Part shown: positions 29,190 through 39,086 of the stretch, piece after piece
How positions within the stretch are numbered: the stretch's first letter is position 1
How the letters are laid out: each line of letters opens with the position of its first letter
DNA from: Gelidibacter salicanalis
GTDB lineage: Bacteria; Bacteroidota; Bacteroidia; Flavobacteriales; Flavobacteriaceae
Direction: 5' to 3'
Assembly (NCBI RefSeq): GCF_007997285.1
Contig: NZ_VORX01000004.1
Coordinates: 186,001 to 250,000 of the forward strand
DNA length: 64,000 nt
Translations under genes and position numbers: made by a program
The notes under the pieces: model-generated
Seen by the model: the letters and a program-made list of their open reading frames with translations, nothing else
Database searches by the model: none
Told to the model about the DNA's origin: nothing

Positions 29190-29527
29190 TTACTTTTCTT
29201 TAAGATATTCTTCTAATATTTTTTCAACTTGTTTTACTGCTTTTTTTAATCTTTTGTGGATTTTTTTAGAAACCCGCATTGACAAACAGCATTGGTGAAT
29301 TCTGGGAAATTCAGATGGTCTATTGCGAAAATTATAATTCGATATCCATTACCTGCTTTCATTCGCAATTCATAAAATTGTGTTGATTGCAGTTTTTTAA
29401 GGAAGTTGGTGTTTACAACTTTAACCTCTCCAATAACTTCAATGAGTTGGAAGAATTTAAGAGCATCTCTTTCGCCTTAACTGTCAATAAATTTCAGACA
29501 TTTTTCTATAATATTGATTTCTCTCAT
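29190..29527 (-). pseudogene. Broken HigB/RelE-type toxin gene
   Basis: Reading from ATG at 29527 gives MREINIIEKCLKFIDS, then an in-frame TAA (29477-29479). The same frame continues as GERDALKFFQLIEVIGEV, KVVNTNFLKKLQSTQFYELR and MKAGNGYRIIIFAIDHLNF, and so on to KKSTKD followed by a stop. A single missing T there would restore LKKAVKQVEKILEEYLKEK, ending at 29190, 2 bp before the antitoxin start. The pattern (KKLQ..., ELR...G..YRI, then KKS.K.) is that of phage-Gp49-like/HigB RelE-fold mRNA endonucleases. There are two disabling lesions: one nonsense and one 1-nt deletion. Confidence 0.82.
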
Positions 29528-29701
29528 ATTCAAATGTAACGGATTAGTTACAATTTTGTTTCAATCTGTTTGATTTTTTTAAAGACGGAATTTTCTTCAG
29601 TATGAAGCACAACGAGCATGAATTCAACATTATGTTATATATCCTGCCAATTTAAGATATAACGAAGATATATTTTGCACTTATGGGTTGAACTCAGCTT
29701 T

Positions 29702-29924
29702 CATTAGTGTCCGGTAAAAATAAATAATAAATTAACAAACTCATTTAAAGCAAGGGACATTAGAAGATTTTCGAAATGAGACCTTGCATTTTAGAAACTG
29801 TTTCTACCGAGAGGGAATGTGCGATTTTAATTTTAATGATTGTTGTTTGTCAGTTAGTTGCAAACAAGTCTTAATTCTTTATTCTAACAGCGCAGCGGTC
29901 TTGATTCTTTATCGGACAACAATG
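29702..29924 (+). mobile_element. MITE, near-intact copy (223 bp)
   Basis: Nearly identical to the copies at 36125-36368 and 51533-51755. Left end CATTAGTGTCCGGTAAAAA, right end TCTTTATCGGACAACAATG; the ends are inverted repeats over about 19 bp. The 9-bp flanks (CTCAGCTTT and ATCTCTTTT) do not match, unlike the other two young copies, so this one may have recombined or lost its duplication. It encodes nothing. It lies upstream of the broken toxin gene. Confidence 0.88.
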
Positions 29925-30176
29925 ATCTCTTTTACATTTCTGCACCTATTTTAGGTAAAATTCATCACCCGATTGTAAAAATTAAATAATACCAGAGGTT
30001 CCTAAATGGAAATTTTGCAGTCAAAAAAAGAATCAACTGGAGAGATGTATGGGAATTAAATTTTATTTAAGTAGGCGTTCACTATTGTAACTAAAAAACA
30101 AAATATTTTAAAGGCAATCCCCCACTTAATTAATTACGATTTCTGATAATTAAAGAAACTATTAAAGTTTCAATTG

Positions 30177-31487
30177 CTATTCGTGTAAAGTCAATATATC
30201 TTCTTTGGGAATAATTGCATCCAGTTTGCTCACAATCCTTGAGGTATCGTAATTGTTGCTTTGCCTAATTAACTGACCTAAAATGTCATTAGTGCTTAGT
30301 ACGACCTCACTCTTATCAATAAATCCATAACCTTCATAAATTCCATTTACCATATATATAAAAGCGTCTTCGTGATGGTGGCGTCCCTTTAGTTTATAGA
30401 TTTTACTAGATTTCCTATTCTTAAATTGTCTAAAAGCGTCTTCAAATCGCTCGTTATATGCAGTAATTAGCGTTTTATCCGCACAAACGCAAGGTGTCTG
30501 TTCACGAGTTACTTTACTGCAAGGACCCTTAACTTTTTCTATGCCGCAGTGTTTTCTACACAAATTAAACTCATTACAAAAGTTTTGGAGAGATTGCTTT
30601 ACGGATACTCTATTAAAATAACGTTCTGGCAAGTTGTCAATGATATCCTTTCGTGTGATTTGTAGTTTGTTGATCCCACTGGCGGTTGTTGCTTTGTTAA
30701 TGATATATGGCGCCGGATCTTCAACCTGTTGCGTATTATAAATTGGTTTTAAATGCTTAATATGTGCTGATTCTATGAGTTGTGCCAGAATATCGTTTCC
30801 GGAAAACTCCACTTGAATCGATTTTATTTTGGAATAATCAATCATAGTTTCTTTTGACAGGTTTGAAAAGTGGCTTTGTAAACGTTTTCTGATTTGACTG
30901 GCCTTTCCTACATAAATCACCTCTTGTAATTCATCTAGAAAGAAATAAACTCCAGGCGACAATTTATAATCTGAAATGTGTAGTGCCTCATATGTCTCAG
31001 CTTTGGGAAATGTTTCTTGGAGGGTGAGTTTATGATCATAATAATGCGCCATCAATTCAACAAAACGCTCAGCATAATCTGAACTATGATTTCCCAAGTT
31101 TTTAGTGGTTTTCAAATAGTCCGAAATAGAATTTGTTTGCGTTTTATCAGTGGCATACATGAGGTATTTGGGAAACACATTAAAATTATAGCCAATAATT
31201 TTAAATTGAGACTTGAGAAGCAAAAATTGCTTTACCTCCAAAAACACAAGTTGATGGTTTTTAAACACTTCAATTAAGTCGTCTGCGAGATCACAAAATG
31301 GCGGTGAAGATAGTATCTGTAACCTGTCTAGACCCTGTAACTCATAATCTTTTTTAGAAATGCTCATAGGAGGTCTAAAATTAAAGCTTAAATAAGGTTG
31401 GGATTCATCATCGCTTTTTAATACTAAACGATAAGGAATATCTCTTTTTTTGCCCGCTTGAAGTGTTTGAATGTAGATCCAGACCAT
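30177..31487 (-). CDS. GIY-YIG nuclease with degenerate DnaQ-like N-terminal domain
   Basis: 436 residues from the ATG at 31487. The frame is open to 31568 but that would overlap the divergent helicase gene. Residues 1-110 align by pattern with the epsilon/DnaQ exonuclease fold (SSPPFCDLADDLIEVFKNHQ resembles the 'PxFxEVADEL' helix), yet the DxE, D and HxxxxxD catalytic residues are not visible. Residues about 178-215 form a GIY-YIG domain (GVYFFLDELQEVIYVGKASQ, then RKRLQSHF). A Cys-rich stretch follows (FCNEFNLCRKHCG...GPC...PCVC), as in UvrC/Cho-like proteins. Probably a DNA repair nuclease; it is divergently transcribed from a UvrD-type helicase. Confidence 0.8.
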   Translation of the reverse strand: MVWIYIQTLQAGKKRDIPYRLVLKSDDESQPYLSFNFRPPMSISKKDYELQGLDRLQILSSPPFCDLADDLIEVFKNHQLVFLEVKQFLLLKSQFKIIGYNFNVFPKYLMYATDKTQTNSISDYLKTTKNLGNHSSDYAERFVELMAHYYDHKLTLQETFPKAETYEALHISDYKLSPGVYFFLDELQEVIYVGKASQIRKRLQSHFSNLSKETMIDYSKIKSIQVEFSGNDILAQLIESAHIKHLKPIYNTQQVEDPAPYIINKATTASGINKLQITRKDIIDNLPERYFNRVSVKQSLQNFCNEFNLCRKHCGIEKVKGPCSKVTREQTPCVCADKTLITAYNERFEDAFRQFKNRKSSKIYKLKGRHHHEDAFIYMVNGIYEGYGFIDKSEVVLSTNDILGQLIRQSNNYDTSRIVSKLDAIIPKEDILTLHE

Positions 31488-31560
31488 AAGAGCAAAAATA
31501 TGAAGTTTTAGCGCTACAGAAAATATTTTTAACTTCTCAATATTCAATATCTTTACAAAA

Positions 31561-33606
31561 ATGATCATTTTGGAAAATCATAAACTGAACGAAAAGCAGA
31601 AAAAAGCAGTCGAATATGAAGGTAGACATTTACTTGTCCTAGCTGGTGCAGGCACAGGGAAGACACGTTGTATTGTTGGTAGGGCTGCTTACCTTATTGA
31701 ACACGGCACTTCCCCTGAAAAGATTCAAATCCTTACCTTTACCAAACGTTCTGCAAACGAAATTGTGGAGCGGGTAAAATCTTCGCTTTCTACAAATCAA
31801 GCCCAAAGTTTAAATGGCTCTACTTTTCATTCGTGGTGCAATCAACTCATTGTGCGTTATCCCAATTTATTTGGTGCTTCAGGCTATACGGTCATTGATC
31901 CGGACGATCAATTGAGTGTGATGAAAATGGTGTGTGGTGATCAAATTATTGAGTATAAAGGAATCCGGATTAAACCGCAACAATTAATAGATATCTATTC
32001 TTACGGACGTAATACGCGACAAAATTTATCCAATGCCATAAGGGAACAGGTTTATAAAGGTAAAATGGATGATGAAACCAACGATGAAATTGACATCATC
32101 CGTCCAAAAATTGAAGTGTTATTGAAGGCCTATCAAACTAAAAAAGGCGAAGGTCGGTATATCGATTATGATGATCTTTTATTGGTAGTGGCAAATCGAT
32201 TGCGCAACGATAAAGAGGCCAGAGATATATTAAACAAACAGATAGAACATTTATTGATTGATGAATTTCAGGATACAAACCCGCTGCAATGGTACTTGTT
32301 GGAGCCTTTTTTAGAGATCGCCCATTTTTATTGTGTTGGTGATGATGCCCAATCGATTTATTCATTCAGAGGTGCCGATTTTAAGAATGTGCATTTATTT
32401 AAAGAGCGAGTGCCCGATTCTGAAATCATGATCTTGGATAAAAATTATCGGTCTACCCAAGAAATTTTAGATATGTCCAATTGGCTGATTGATGCATCTC
32501 CTTTAGATTACAAAAAACAATTGGTGGCCGCTAGAGGCTCGGGAAGAATTCCGAAATTGATAAATATTACCAGTCAATGGGAAGAAGCCAATTTTATTGC
32601 TGAACATATCCTGGAAAATTTTACCGAAAACAACAAGCAGTTTTCAGACCATCTGATCCTTTCAAAATCTACCTATTATACCAAACCTTTACAAGCCGTT
32701 TTTATTCAAAAGAAAATTCCATACGTCACCTACGGAGGGCGGAAATTCATGGAGGCTGCGCATATTAAAGATGTCATTTCGGCGCTCCGGGTTGTAAATA
32801 ATCACTTAGATGAAATAGGCTGGATGCGATTTTTAACCTTTTGGGATGGCATTGGCGAGGTCAAGGCTGGTAAATACATTTCTAAATTAATCGCTTATGA
32901 AGATCCCTTGCAGTGTGCACAAAATTTGGGGGATATTGTGGGAGGTTCAGAAGGGGAGGCGATAAGCGATATCTACAATACCATCTTTTTAAATGCGGGA
33001 AATGTGAAAGTCGCCTTGCAGGAAACCTATGCCAGGATGGAACTACCATTAGCATTTAAATACCGCAAGGACTGGGAAGAGAAAAGGAAATCGGATTTTC
33101 CGGTTTTGGAAATGTTAGGCGATAATTATGCTTCTATTGGTCAGCTTATTTCTGAAGGTGTTTTAGAAAATGCAAAACAGCTAAATGGAGCGCCTGTTTT
33201 GGAAGGATCTGCAATGAGTGACAGCGAAATCAAAGATCATGTTATCATTTCTACAGTACATTCGGCTAAAGGTTTGGAAGCGGATGTCTGCTATGTCCTT
33301 AACGTTTCACCCAAAGTGTATCCCAGTGCGTGGAATCTTGGGAGTGATGATAAGATTGAAGAAGATCGACGTGTGCTCTATGTGGCTCTTACCAGGGCGA
33401 AAAATGAATTGATTATTACAAGGGATACAAATTCTATAAGCACCGTCAATAAAGCGAAAACCGTTGGTTTTAACTCGCAATACTTTTTGGAAGAACTTCC
33501 AGAGCATCTGACTGAACAATTTATCAATCCATATAATATCATAAGGTCGAAAGATATCTCTAAACCAAATGCTATTGACCTTTCCTTTGGAATGGACTTT
33601 TCATAA
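31561..33606 (+). CDS. UvrD/Rep-type superfamily 1 DNA helicase
   Basis: 681 residues. Motifs in order: LNEKQKKAVEYE (Q motif), LAGAGTGKTR (Walker A), TFTKRSANEI (Ia), LLIDEFQDTN (Walker B/II), VGDDAQSIYSFRGA (III), LDKNYRST (IV) and TVHSAKGLEADVC (V), and LYVALTRAKNEL (VI). It is shorter than E. coli UvrD (720) and without its C-terminal Tudor-like tail. It is a 3'-5' DNA translocase for repair or replication restart. It shares a short divergent promoter region with the GIY-YIG gene, suggesting joint use in repair. Confidence 0.95.
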   Translation: MIILENHKLNEKQKKAVEYEGRHLLVLAGAGTGKTRCIVGRAAYLIEHGTSPEKIQILTFTKRSANEIVERVKSSLSTNQAQSLNGSTFHSWCNQLIVRYPNLFGASGYTVIDPDDQLSVMKMVCGDQIIEYKGIRIKPQQLIDIYSYGRNTRQNLSNAIREQVYKGKMDDETNDEIDIIRPKIEVLLKAYQTKKGEGRYIDYDDLLLVVANRLRNDKEARDILNKQIEHLLIDEFQDTNPLQWYLLEPFLEIAHFYCVGDDAQSIYSFRGADFKNVHLFKERVPDSEIMILDKNYRSTQEILDMSNWLIDASPLDYKKQLVAARGSGRIPKLINITSQWEEANFIAEHILENFTENNKQFSDHLILSKSTYYTKPLQAVFIQKKIPYVTYGGRKFMEAAHIKDVISALRVVNNHLDEIGWMRFLTFWDGIGEVKAGKYISKLIAYEDPLQCAQNLGDIVGGSEGEAISDIYNTIFLNAGNVKVALQETYARMELPLAFKYRKDWEEKRKSDFPVLEMLGDNYASIGQLISEGVLENAKQLNGAPVLEGSAMSDSEIKDHVIISTVHSAKGLEADVCYVLNVSPKVYPSAWNLGSDDKIEEDRRVLYVALTRAKNELIITRDTNSISTVNKAKTVGFNSQYFLEELPEHLTEQFINPYNIIRSKDISKPNAIDLSFGMDFS

Positions 33607-34024
33607 AAACAACACCATAATATCTGAATCTTATAAGGGGACAAGTGGGTTTGGAACTGTAATTTTTAGGAGCTGTTGCAGAATAGCGTTTTTTGGCAGA
33701 ATGTCATACCTTCTATGGAGCGTGATGGCTGATGTTTTCACAAAACACCTTTATTCTAAAGTTTTAATCGCTCCGAAAGATTGGAGAGACGTTGTTAAGA
33801 TTTAACAAAGTTGGGTACACCAGATTTTACAATTCCATCCTGAAATGATACCTTTGGCGCCGCTTAGTGAAGTGCGTTTAATCCGTAGAGGTTTTTCAAA
33901 CCCAATGTTATTCCTGCACTTTTAATGAGATGGATCAACTGCAAATAGATTTTTGGTTGCTGAGCGTTATTCAGAGGTCAAAATAGAATGTACGTCATAG
34001 TCCGAGCCACTTTAAAGATAAAAA
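33607..34024. other. Intergenic stretch between the two helicase genes
   Basis: 418 bp with a few short frames (the longest about 78 codons, low-complexity and unlike any known protein). No MITE copy, terminator of quality or RNA gene was recognised. Some segments could be remnants of an old coding sequence, but I cannot align them to anything. Confidence 0.45.
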
Positions 34025-35809
34025 ATGATTACTACAGATACCACCTTACAACTTTTAAAAACCCACTTCGGATATCGTAGCTTTCGACCCCAACAAGAAC
34101 GAATCGTCCACGATATCATCAATGGAAACGACGTATTGACCATTATGCCCACGGGAGGGGGAAAGTCGGTGTGTTTTCAATTGCCCGCCCTGGCGCTTTC
34201 AGGAACGGCGATTGTCATTTCGCCTTTAATTGCGTTAATGAAAGATCAGGTGGATGCTTTGTTGACCAATGGCATAGCTGCTGCCTATTATAATAGCAGT
34301 CAAGATGCTACCGTTCAGCATGCTACCCTCCAAAAATTGCAAAATGGCGATTTAAAGTTGATTTATGTGGCACCAGAAAGCTTGCAAAACCTTTCATCAT
34401 ATTTTTCTGAGATAGAAATTAGTTTAATTGCGGTTGATGAAGCGCACTGTATCTCATCATGGGGTCATGATTTCAGACCCGCTTACACCACATTGGGTTA
34501 CCTGAAAAAGCAGTTCCCCAACACACCAGTCGCTGCCTTTACGGCCACTGCGGATGGGGCTACGCAACAGGATATCATTACGCAGTTGAAAATTAGGGAC
34601 GCCAAAGTCCATTTGTCTTCTTTTGATCGGAAAAATCTTTATTTAGAAGTGCGGCCGGGTAATGATCGCATCAATCAGATTATACGGTTTTTAAAGACAA
34701 GACCCGATGAAAGTGGTATTATCTATTGCTTGAGCCGAAAAAGCACGCAGGAGGTGACCGCAAAACTCAATAAAAATGGATTTAAAGCCAAAGCCTATCA
34801 CGCTGGGCTTACTGCCGACAAACGAAACAGCATTCAGGAAAGTTTTATCAATGACGTTACTCCGATCATTGTGGCCACCATCGCCTTTGGGATGGGTATT
34901 GATAAAAGTAACGTGCGCTGGGTGATCCATTACAATATGCCCAAAAACATTGAGGGCTATTACCAAGAAATAGGGCGGGGTGGACGCGATGGACTTCCTG
35001 CCTATAACATCCTGTTTTATTCCTATGCGGATGTGGTTCAGCTGCGGAAATTTACCGAAAAGGCTTCCAACGCCGACTATCAAATAGCGAAGCTGAACCG
35101 AATGCAGCAGTTCGCTGAGGCTCTAAGTTGTCGTCGCATTGCGCTTCTCAATTATTTTGGAGAACACCATACTGAAAATTGCAACAATTGCGATGTTTGC
35201 AAAGCGCCACCGCGTTATTTCGACGGTACTGTTCTTACCAAAAAAGTATGTTCAGCAGTTTATAGGCTTAGGGAACAAGAGTCTACGGGAATGGTTATAG
35301 ATGTGTTGAGAGGTGCTCAAAATGCTCAGGTTTTAAGTAAAGGATATCATACCATCAAAACTTATGGCATTCTTAAAGAGATGTCTTGGATGGATTTGCA
35401 ACAGTACATTATTCAGATGCTGAATCAAGGGATTTTGGAAATCCGGTTTCATGAAAATGGACGTTTACTATTGACGCCATTGGCCAATGCTATTCTTTTT
35501 GATGACCGACCGGTACGTTTGGCCACCCCTCGAAAACAAGTGCAGGCCACCAAGGTTGAGCGTCCTAGACATTCCGCGAATTCCATATTATTTCAAAAAT
35601 TACGTGAACTCCGCGCAGCTATTGCCAAAGAAGCGAAAGTTCCGGCATATGTTGTTTTTAGTGATGCGACTTTAAAGGATATGGAAATGAGACGGCCAAA
35701 AACCAAATCAGAATTTAAAGAAGTCTTAGGCATCGGAAAAGTGAAGGCGGAACGGTACAGTCGTTACTTTTTAAGTGCAATCGCTTCATTTGAATCACAA
35801 GAAGTATAA
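34025..35809 (+). CDS. recQ: ATP-dependent DNA helicase RecQ (short form)
   Basis: 594 residues. Superfamily 2 motifs: [13 protein letters not shown] (0), [17 protein letters not shown] (I), [19 protein letters not shown] (II), FTATA-like [11 protein letters not shown] (III), [19 protein letters not shown] (V) and [10 protein letters not shown] (VI). The RecQ zinc-binding motif is present (C-x..-CNNCDVC near 375), and a C-terminal HRDC domain is at about residues 515-590 ([20 protein letters not shown]-like). It is shorter than the about 700-residue RecQ found in most Bacteroidota; the RQC winged helix appears reduced. It is a 3'-5' helicase in recombination repair. Confidence 0.93.
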   Translation: MITTDTTLQLLKTHFGYRSFRPQQERIVHDIINGNDVLTIMPTGGGKSVCFQLPALALSGTAIVISPLIALMKDQVDALLTNGIAAAYYNSSQDATVQHATLQKLQNGDLKLIYVAPESLQNLSSYFSEIEISLIAVDEAHCISSWGHDFRPAYTTLGYLKKQFPNTPVAAFTATADGATQQDIITQLKIRDAKVHLSSFDRKNLYLEVRPGNDRINQIIRFLKTRPDESGIIYCLSRKSTQEVTAKLNKNGFKAKAYHAGLTADKRNSIQESFINDVTPIIVATIAFGMGIDKSNVRWVIHYNMPKNIEGYYQEIGRGGRDGLPAYNILFYSYADVVQLRKFTEKASNADYQIAKLNRMQQFAEALSCRRIALLNYFGEHHTENCNNCDVCKAPPRYFDGTVLTKKVCSAVYRLREQESTGMVIDVLRGAQNAQVLSKGYHTIKTYGILKEMSWMDLQQYIIQMLNQGILEIRFHENGRLLLTPLANAILFDDRPVRLATPRKQVQATKVERPRHSANSILFQKLRELRAAIAKEAKVPAYVVFSDATLKDMEMRRPKTKSEFKEVLGIGKVKAERYSRYFLSAIASFESQEV

Positions 35810-36115
35810 CATACATCCTATCGACGGTGCACATATGACGCACTGGCGAGCTTTAGGTTTTCCCATGAATTTCAAAAAACAGTAATTTATTTATAGCAAC
35901 TTTAATCCTCTTTTTAGTCAGAGTGCACCTAATTAATGGCTAAAACTTTGAATGATAAGCCTCGGTGCAGTTCAGTGTTACTATGTTTTTATAATGCAAT
36001 GTTTTGAATATGTGCCTCGTTTCAGCACGAATTAATAGTACCCCACGGTCATTTATAGAATTTTGGGTAACCTTAGGAGCTCGCTGTTAAATCCTCTGGG
36101 AATTTTGTTTCCTAT

Positions 36116-36377
36116 ATCTATGTTCATTAGTGTCCGATAATAATAAATAATAAATTAACAAACTCATTAAAAGCAAGGGACATTAGAAGATTTCCGAAAT
36201 GAGACCTTGCATTTTAGAAACTGTTTCTACCGAGAGCGAATGTGAGATTTTAATTTAAATGATCGTTGTTTGTCAGTTAGTTGCAAATAAGTCTTTATTA
36301 TTTATTCTAACAGCGCAGCGCCTGCCTGCCGATGAGGCAGGGTCTTGATTCTTTATCGGACAACAATGATCTATGTT
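36116..36377 (+). mobile_element. MITE copy with perfect 9-bp target duplication
   Basis: The element spans 36125-36368 (244 bp), flanked on both sides by ATCTATGTT (36116-36124 and 36369-36377). It has the same terminal inverted repeats as the other young copies. It is exactly 21 bp longer than they are because a small CCTGCC...GGCAGG palindrome (36321-36341) sits inside it. It codes for nothing. It lies in the long gap downstream of recQ; the flanking parts of that gap (35810-36115 and 36378-36785) show no gene. Confidence 0.92.
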
Positions 36378-36785
36378 ATAATCAGAAAAGCCCTTACAGG
36401 GATTATTTAGGCGCATCTATACTCAAATTTATAGTTTTAGGAACCAATTACAGTTGTTCTCGCTCATAAAAGTGACCATCGTCACCTGCCTTTTCCAAAC
36501 TATGCACGATTAGAAATTGGAAAAATGCATCTTAAAACTCTTAAGCCTTATTATTTCTCGTTGTTTTACGGCGACCTTCTTTTTTTTGGTTTTCACTAAA
36601 ATGGTGTTCGTTTTGGACATTATCAAACCTATTTTGAGGGTTTTAGGACTTTTCACATGTATAATTAAGCCTCTAATGATCTTTATTTGAAATCGGCCAT
36701 TGCGTAATTTTATAAAAGTATTAAGGGTATTTAACTGGAATAACTATACTTTCGCTTTTTATAAATTAATAAACATACAAATCTT

Positions 36786-36962
36786 ATGAAAGAACTTATT
36801 GAGAACATGCAAAGCACTTATGAATCCTTTGAAAGTGATGCTAAGTTACAGTTAGAAAGCGGAAATAAATCAGCAGGTACAAGAGCCAGAAAATCATCAT
36901 TGGCTTTAGAGAAATTATTGAAAGAATTCCGTAAGGTTTCAATTGAGGAATCAAAAAAATAA
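36786..36962 (+). CDS. Histone H1-like small protein (Hc1-type)
   Basis: 58 residues, beginning MKELIENMQSTYESFESDAK and ending EFRKVSIEESKK; the core is GNKSAGTRARKSSLALEKLL. This is the pattern of the small H1-like proteins found throughout Bacteroidota, which bind DNA non-specifically through Lys/Arg. It begins with an ATG 24 bp after an AT-rich tract and is followed directly by a long perfect hairpin. Both features support a real, highly expressed monocistronic gene, too short for usual ORF cut-offs. Confidence 0.9.
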   Translation: MKELIENMQSTYESFESDAKLQLESGNKSAGTRARKSSLALEKLLKEFRKVSIEESKK

Positions 36963-36964
36963 AA

Positions 36965-36999
36965 CATTACCTGCTAACCAAATTGGTTAGCAGGTAATG
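36965..36999 (+). terminator. Long hairpin after the H1-like gene
   Basis: Perfect 17-bp inverted repeat centred on one base: CATTACCTGCTAACCAA and TTGGTTAGCAGGTAATG. It begins 3 bp after the stop codon. The U-tract is weak (CTTATTATT), but position and stem strength argue for transcription termination or 3'-end protection. Confidence 0.75.
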
Positions 37000-37018
37000 C
37001 TTATTATTAATATAATTT

Positions 37019-37050
37019 AACCCCTTCAGATATGGAGGGGTTTTATTTTT
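37019..37050 (+). terminator. Second terminator hairpin downstream of the H1-like gene
   Basis: AACCCCT ... AGGGGTT stem of 7 bp with a 10-nt loop, followed by TTATTTTTTA. It forms a tandem arrangement with the hairpin at 36965. Confidence 0.75.
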
Positions 37051-37264
37051 TAAATTCCAAAAGATCCCATAGGGATGCAGTTTATAAAGCTCCCATCTCA
37101 CTATAAAGTGCTGACCTGAAAAAACGGACATACTGAGTTTTACAAGGGTTTTCATCACTATTTTATGGTCTCATCACATTTCTGTATGTAGAACATTAAA
37201 CTGTACAGGGATTGTAATAATTTTTATAAAAGATATGTTGTATATCCGTATGTGTCAGACGAGT

Positions 37265-37440
37265 AAAAATCTGCGAAACTCTGCGAAATCAGCGGGAGAC
37301 AAAACCATGAGCATGTGGAAGATGATCCCGCAGATCACTGTTATAATCGCAGAATAAAAACAAATGTTTGTTATGAGTGCCATCATATATAAATTATCAT
37401 AGTGTCACATTTAAGAGCTTTATGATATGTTGCGGATCAT
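37265..37440 (-). repeat. Dispersed repeat, copy 2 (inverted relative to 14961-15136)
   Basis: Reverse complement aligns without gaps along about 175 bp to the copy at 14961. This copy contains tandem CTGCGAAA units (37271-37288) and GCGGGA, which can pair with downstream CCCGC. It abuts a partial MITE copy. No ORF runs through it. Confidence 0.75.
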
Positions 37441-37454
37441 CATAAAATATCTTC

Positions 37455-37584
37455 CTAGAGTGATCAATGACATCAATTAAAATAATTAGCGTTTGTCAGT
37501 TAGTTGCAAGCAAGTCTTTGTTCTTGTCCCGATCGCTATCTGGACTAAAAGCGCAGCGGCCTTGATTCTGCAACGTACAACAAT
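37455..37584 (+). mobile_element. Right half of a diverged MITE copy
   Basis: Carries AATTAAAATAATTAGCG, TTTGTCAGTTAGTTGCAAGC, a TCCCGATCGC...TGGACTA palindrome insert, AGCGCAGCGGCCTTGATTC and the right end CAACGTACAACAATG. The left end cannot be recognised, because the neighbouring sequence is the dispersed repeat at 37265-37440. Confidence 0.7.
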
Positions 37585-37638
37585 GATTAATCCTAATGAA
37601 CCTACTGGCCTTACCCGATGCCGCTCGTTTCTTGTATG

Positions 37639-38742
37639 TTAGTTTGTCAAGATTATTTTTAATGCCTTTTCTTCAGCTGCATTCCCAAACACCTCATAAG
37701 CGTGGATAATGTCATCCAATTTAAAGCGGTGTGTAATCAATTTTTCGGGTTGAATTTTACCAGAGGTCACCGTTTTCAGAAGCATAGGAGTCGTGTTAGT
37801 ATTTACCAGTCCCATGGTGATGGTGATATTTTTAATCCATAAATCCTGAATTTTTAAATCGACGCTTTTTCCATGCACACCAATATTTGCAACATGGCCT
37901 CCAGGACGTACAATTTGCTGACAGATATCAAATGTTGCGGGAGCACCAACGGCTTCTATAGCTACGTCCACACCATCTGCTGTTTCTGAAAGTATCTTTT
38001 TAATGGCATCTTCTGTGCCCGAATTAATGGTATCTGTTGCACCCCATTTTTTGGCCAGTTTTAGACGATTTTCATCCAAATCAACCATGTAAATCTTAGC
38101 AGGAGAATAAAACTGCGCGGTAAGTAATGCCGACATTCCAATGGGTCCCGCACCAATAATGGCAATGGTGTCACCTGGTTTTACACGTCCGTTTAAGACA
38201 CCAATTTCATGACCCGTAGGTAATATATCACTTAACATTACTAAGGCTTCTTCATCAGCTCCTTTAGGAATCGGGTGGAGACTATTATCAGCATGAGGAA
38301 TGCGCACATATTCCGCCTGTGTTCCATTAATAAGGTGTCCTAATATCCAACCCCCATCTTCGCAATGAGCGTACATCTGCTTTTTGCAATATTCACAAGT
38401 TCCATCAGATGTGATACAGGATATAATAACATGGTCTCCTTTTTTAAAGTTTCGTACTGATTCGCCAACCTCTTCGATAACACCAACACCTTCATGTCCG
38501 AGCGTAGTACCTGGTTTGCAAGTAGGCGTTTTGCCATGTAAGATGCCTAAATCTGTTCCGCAAATGGTGGTTTTTATAATTTTTACAAGCGCATCTGTTG
38601 GTTTTTCAATGATGGGCATTGGTACGTCCTTATAGTCTATCTTTCCTGGACCATTATAAACAAGACCTTTCATGGTTTTGTTACCTTTACCCGAAGGAGT
38701 GTTTAGCGGGTCTTTCTTAATTGGATCTTTTGCGTTGGCCAT
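37639..38742 (-). CDS. Zinc-dependent alcohol dehydrogenase (MDR family)
   Basis: 367 residues. Catalytic zinc ligands lie in TTICGTDLGILHGK and GHEGVGVIEEVG; the NAD(P)-binding motif is IGAGPIGMSALLT; LSDILPTGHEIG is typical of the bacterial Adh/threonine-dehydrogenase-like branch. Only Cys residues CEYCKKQMYAHC suggest a structural zinc site. The first 23 residues (MANAKDPIKKD...) are an unusual polar extension. An internal ATG (MKGLVYNGPGKI) would give the usual family N-terminus, so the start is uncertain. It oxidises or reduces an unidentified small alcohol/aldehyde. It is monocistronic between two MITE copies. Confidence 0.88.
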   Translation of the reverse strand: MANAKDPIKKDPLNTPSGKGNKTMKGLVYNGPGKIDYKDVPMPIIEKPTDALVKIIKTTICGTDLGILHGKTPTCKPGTTLGHEGVGVIEEVGESVRNFKKGDHVIISCITSDGTCEYCKKQMYAHCEDGGWILGHLINGTQAEYVRIPHADNSLHPIPKGADEEALVMLSDILPTGHEIGVLNGRVKPGDTIAIIGAGPIGMSALLTAQFYSPAKIYMVDLDENRLKLAKKWGATDTINSGTEDAIKKILSETADGVDVAIEAVGAPATFDICQQIVRPGGHVANIGVHGKSVDLKIQDLWIKNITITMGLVNTNTTPMLLKTVTSGKIQPEKLITHRFKLDDIIHAYEVFGNAAEEKALKIILTN

Positions 38743-38851
38743 CTTTTCTAGAGTTTAAGTTACCTGATTATTAGTATTTTAACTTTATGAAGGTAGACTA
38801 AGATTTAAGGAAAAAGTATGATAAGTATCAGTTCTACTATATCTTTACAAA

Positions 38852-39086
38852 GATTAGTGTCCGGTAATAATATAAATTAACAAACTCCTTTAGATCAAGA
38901 GACATTAGGAGATTTTCGAAATGATATCTTATTTTTTAAAATCTTTTTCTACCAAAAGTAATGTGATGATTTTGAATTTAACTGATCGTAATTTGTCAGT
39001 TCATTGCAAGCAAGCCTATGTTCTTTTCCCAAGCGCTATCGGGACTAACAACGCAGCGGTCTTGATTCTGCATCGGACAACACTGA
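38852..39086 (+). mobile_element. Diverged MITE copy
   Basis: Left end ATTAGTGTCCGGTAATAATA, interior CATTAGGAGATTTTCGAAATG and GTCAGTTCATTGCAAGCAAG, a TCCCAAGCGCTATCGGGA palindrome insert, right end CTTGATTCTGCATCGGACAA. The flanks do not repeat. It lies in the divergent gap between the alcohol dehydrogenase and the pyruvate-kinase-like gene, so it may contribute to their promoters. Confidence 0.8.

Noticed and set aside
33569-33805. 78-codon frame after the UvrD-type helicase gene
   Set aside because: It starts inside the helicase gene in another frame, with Cys/Phe-rich low-quality composition and no start signal.
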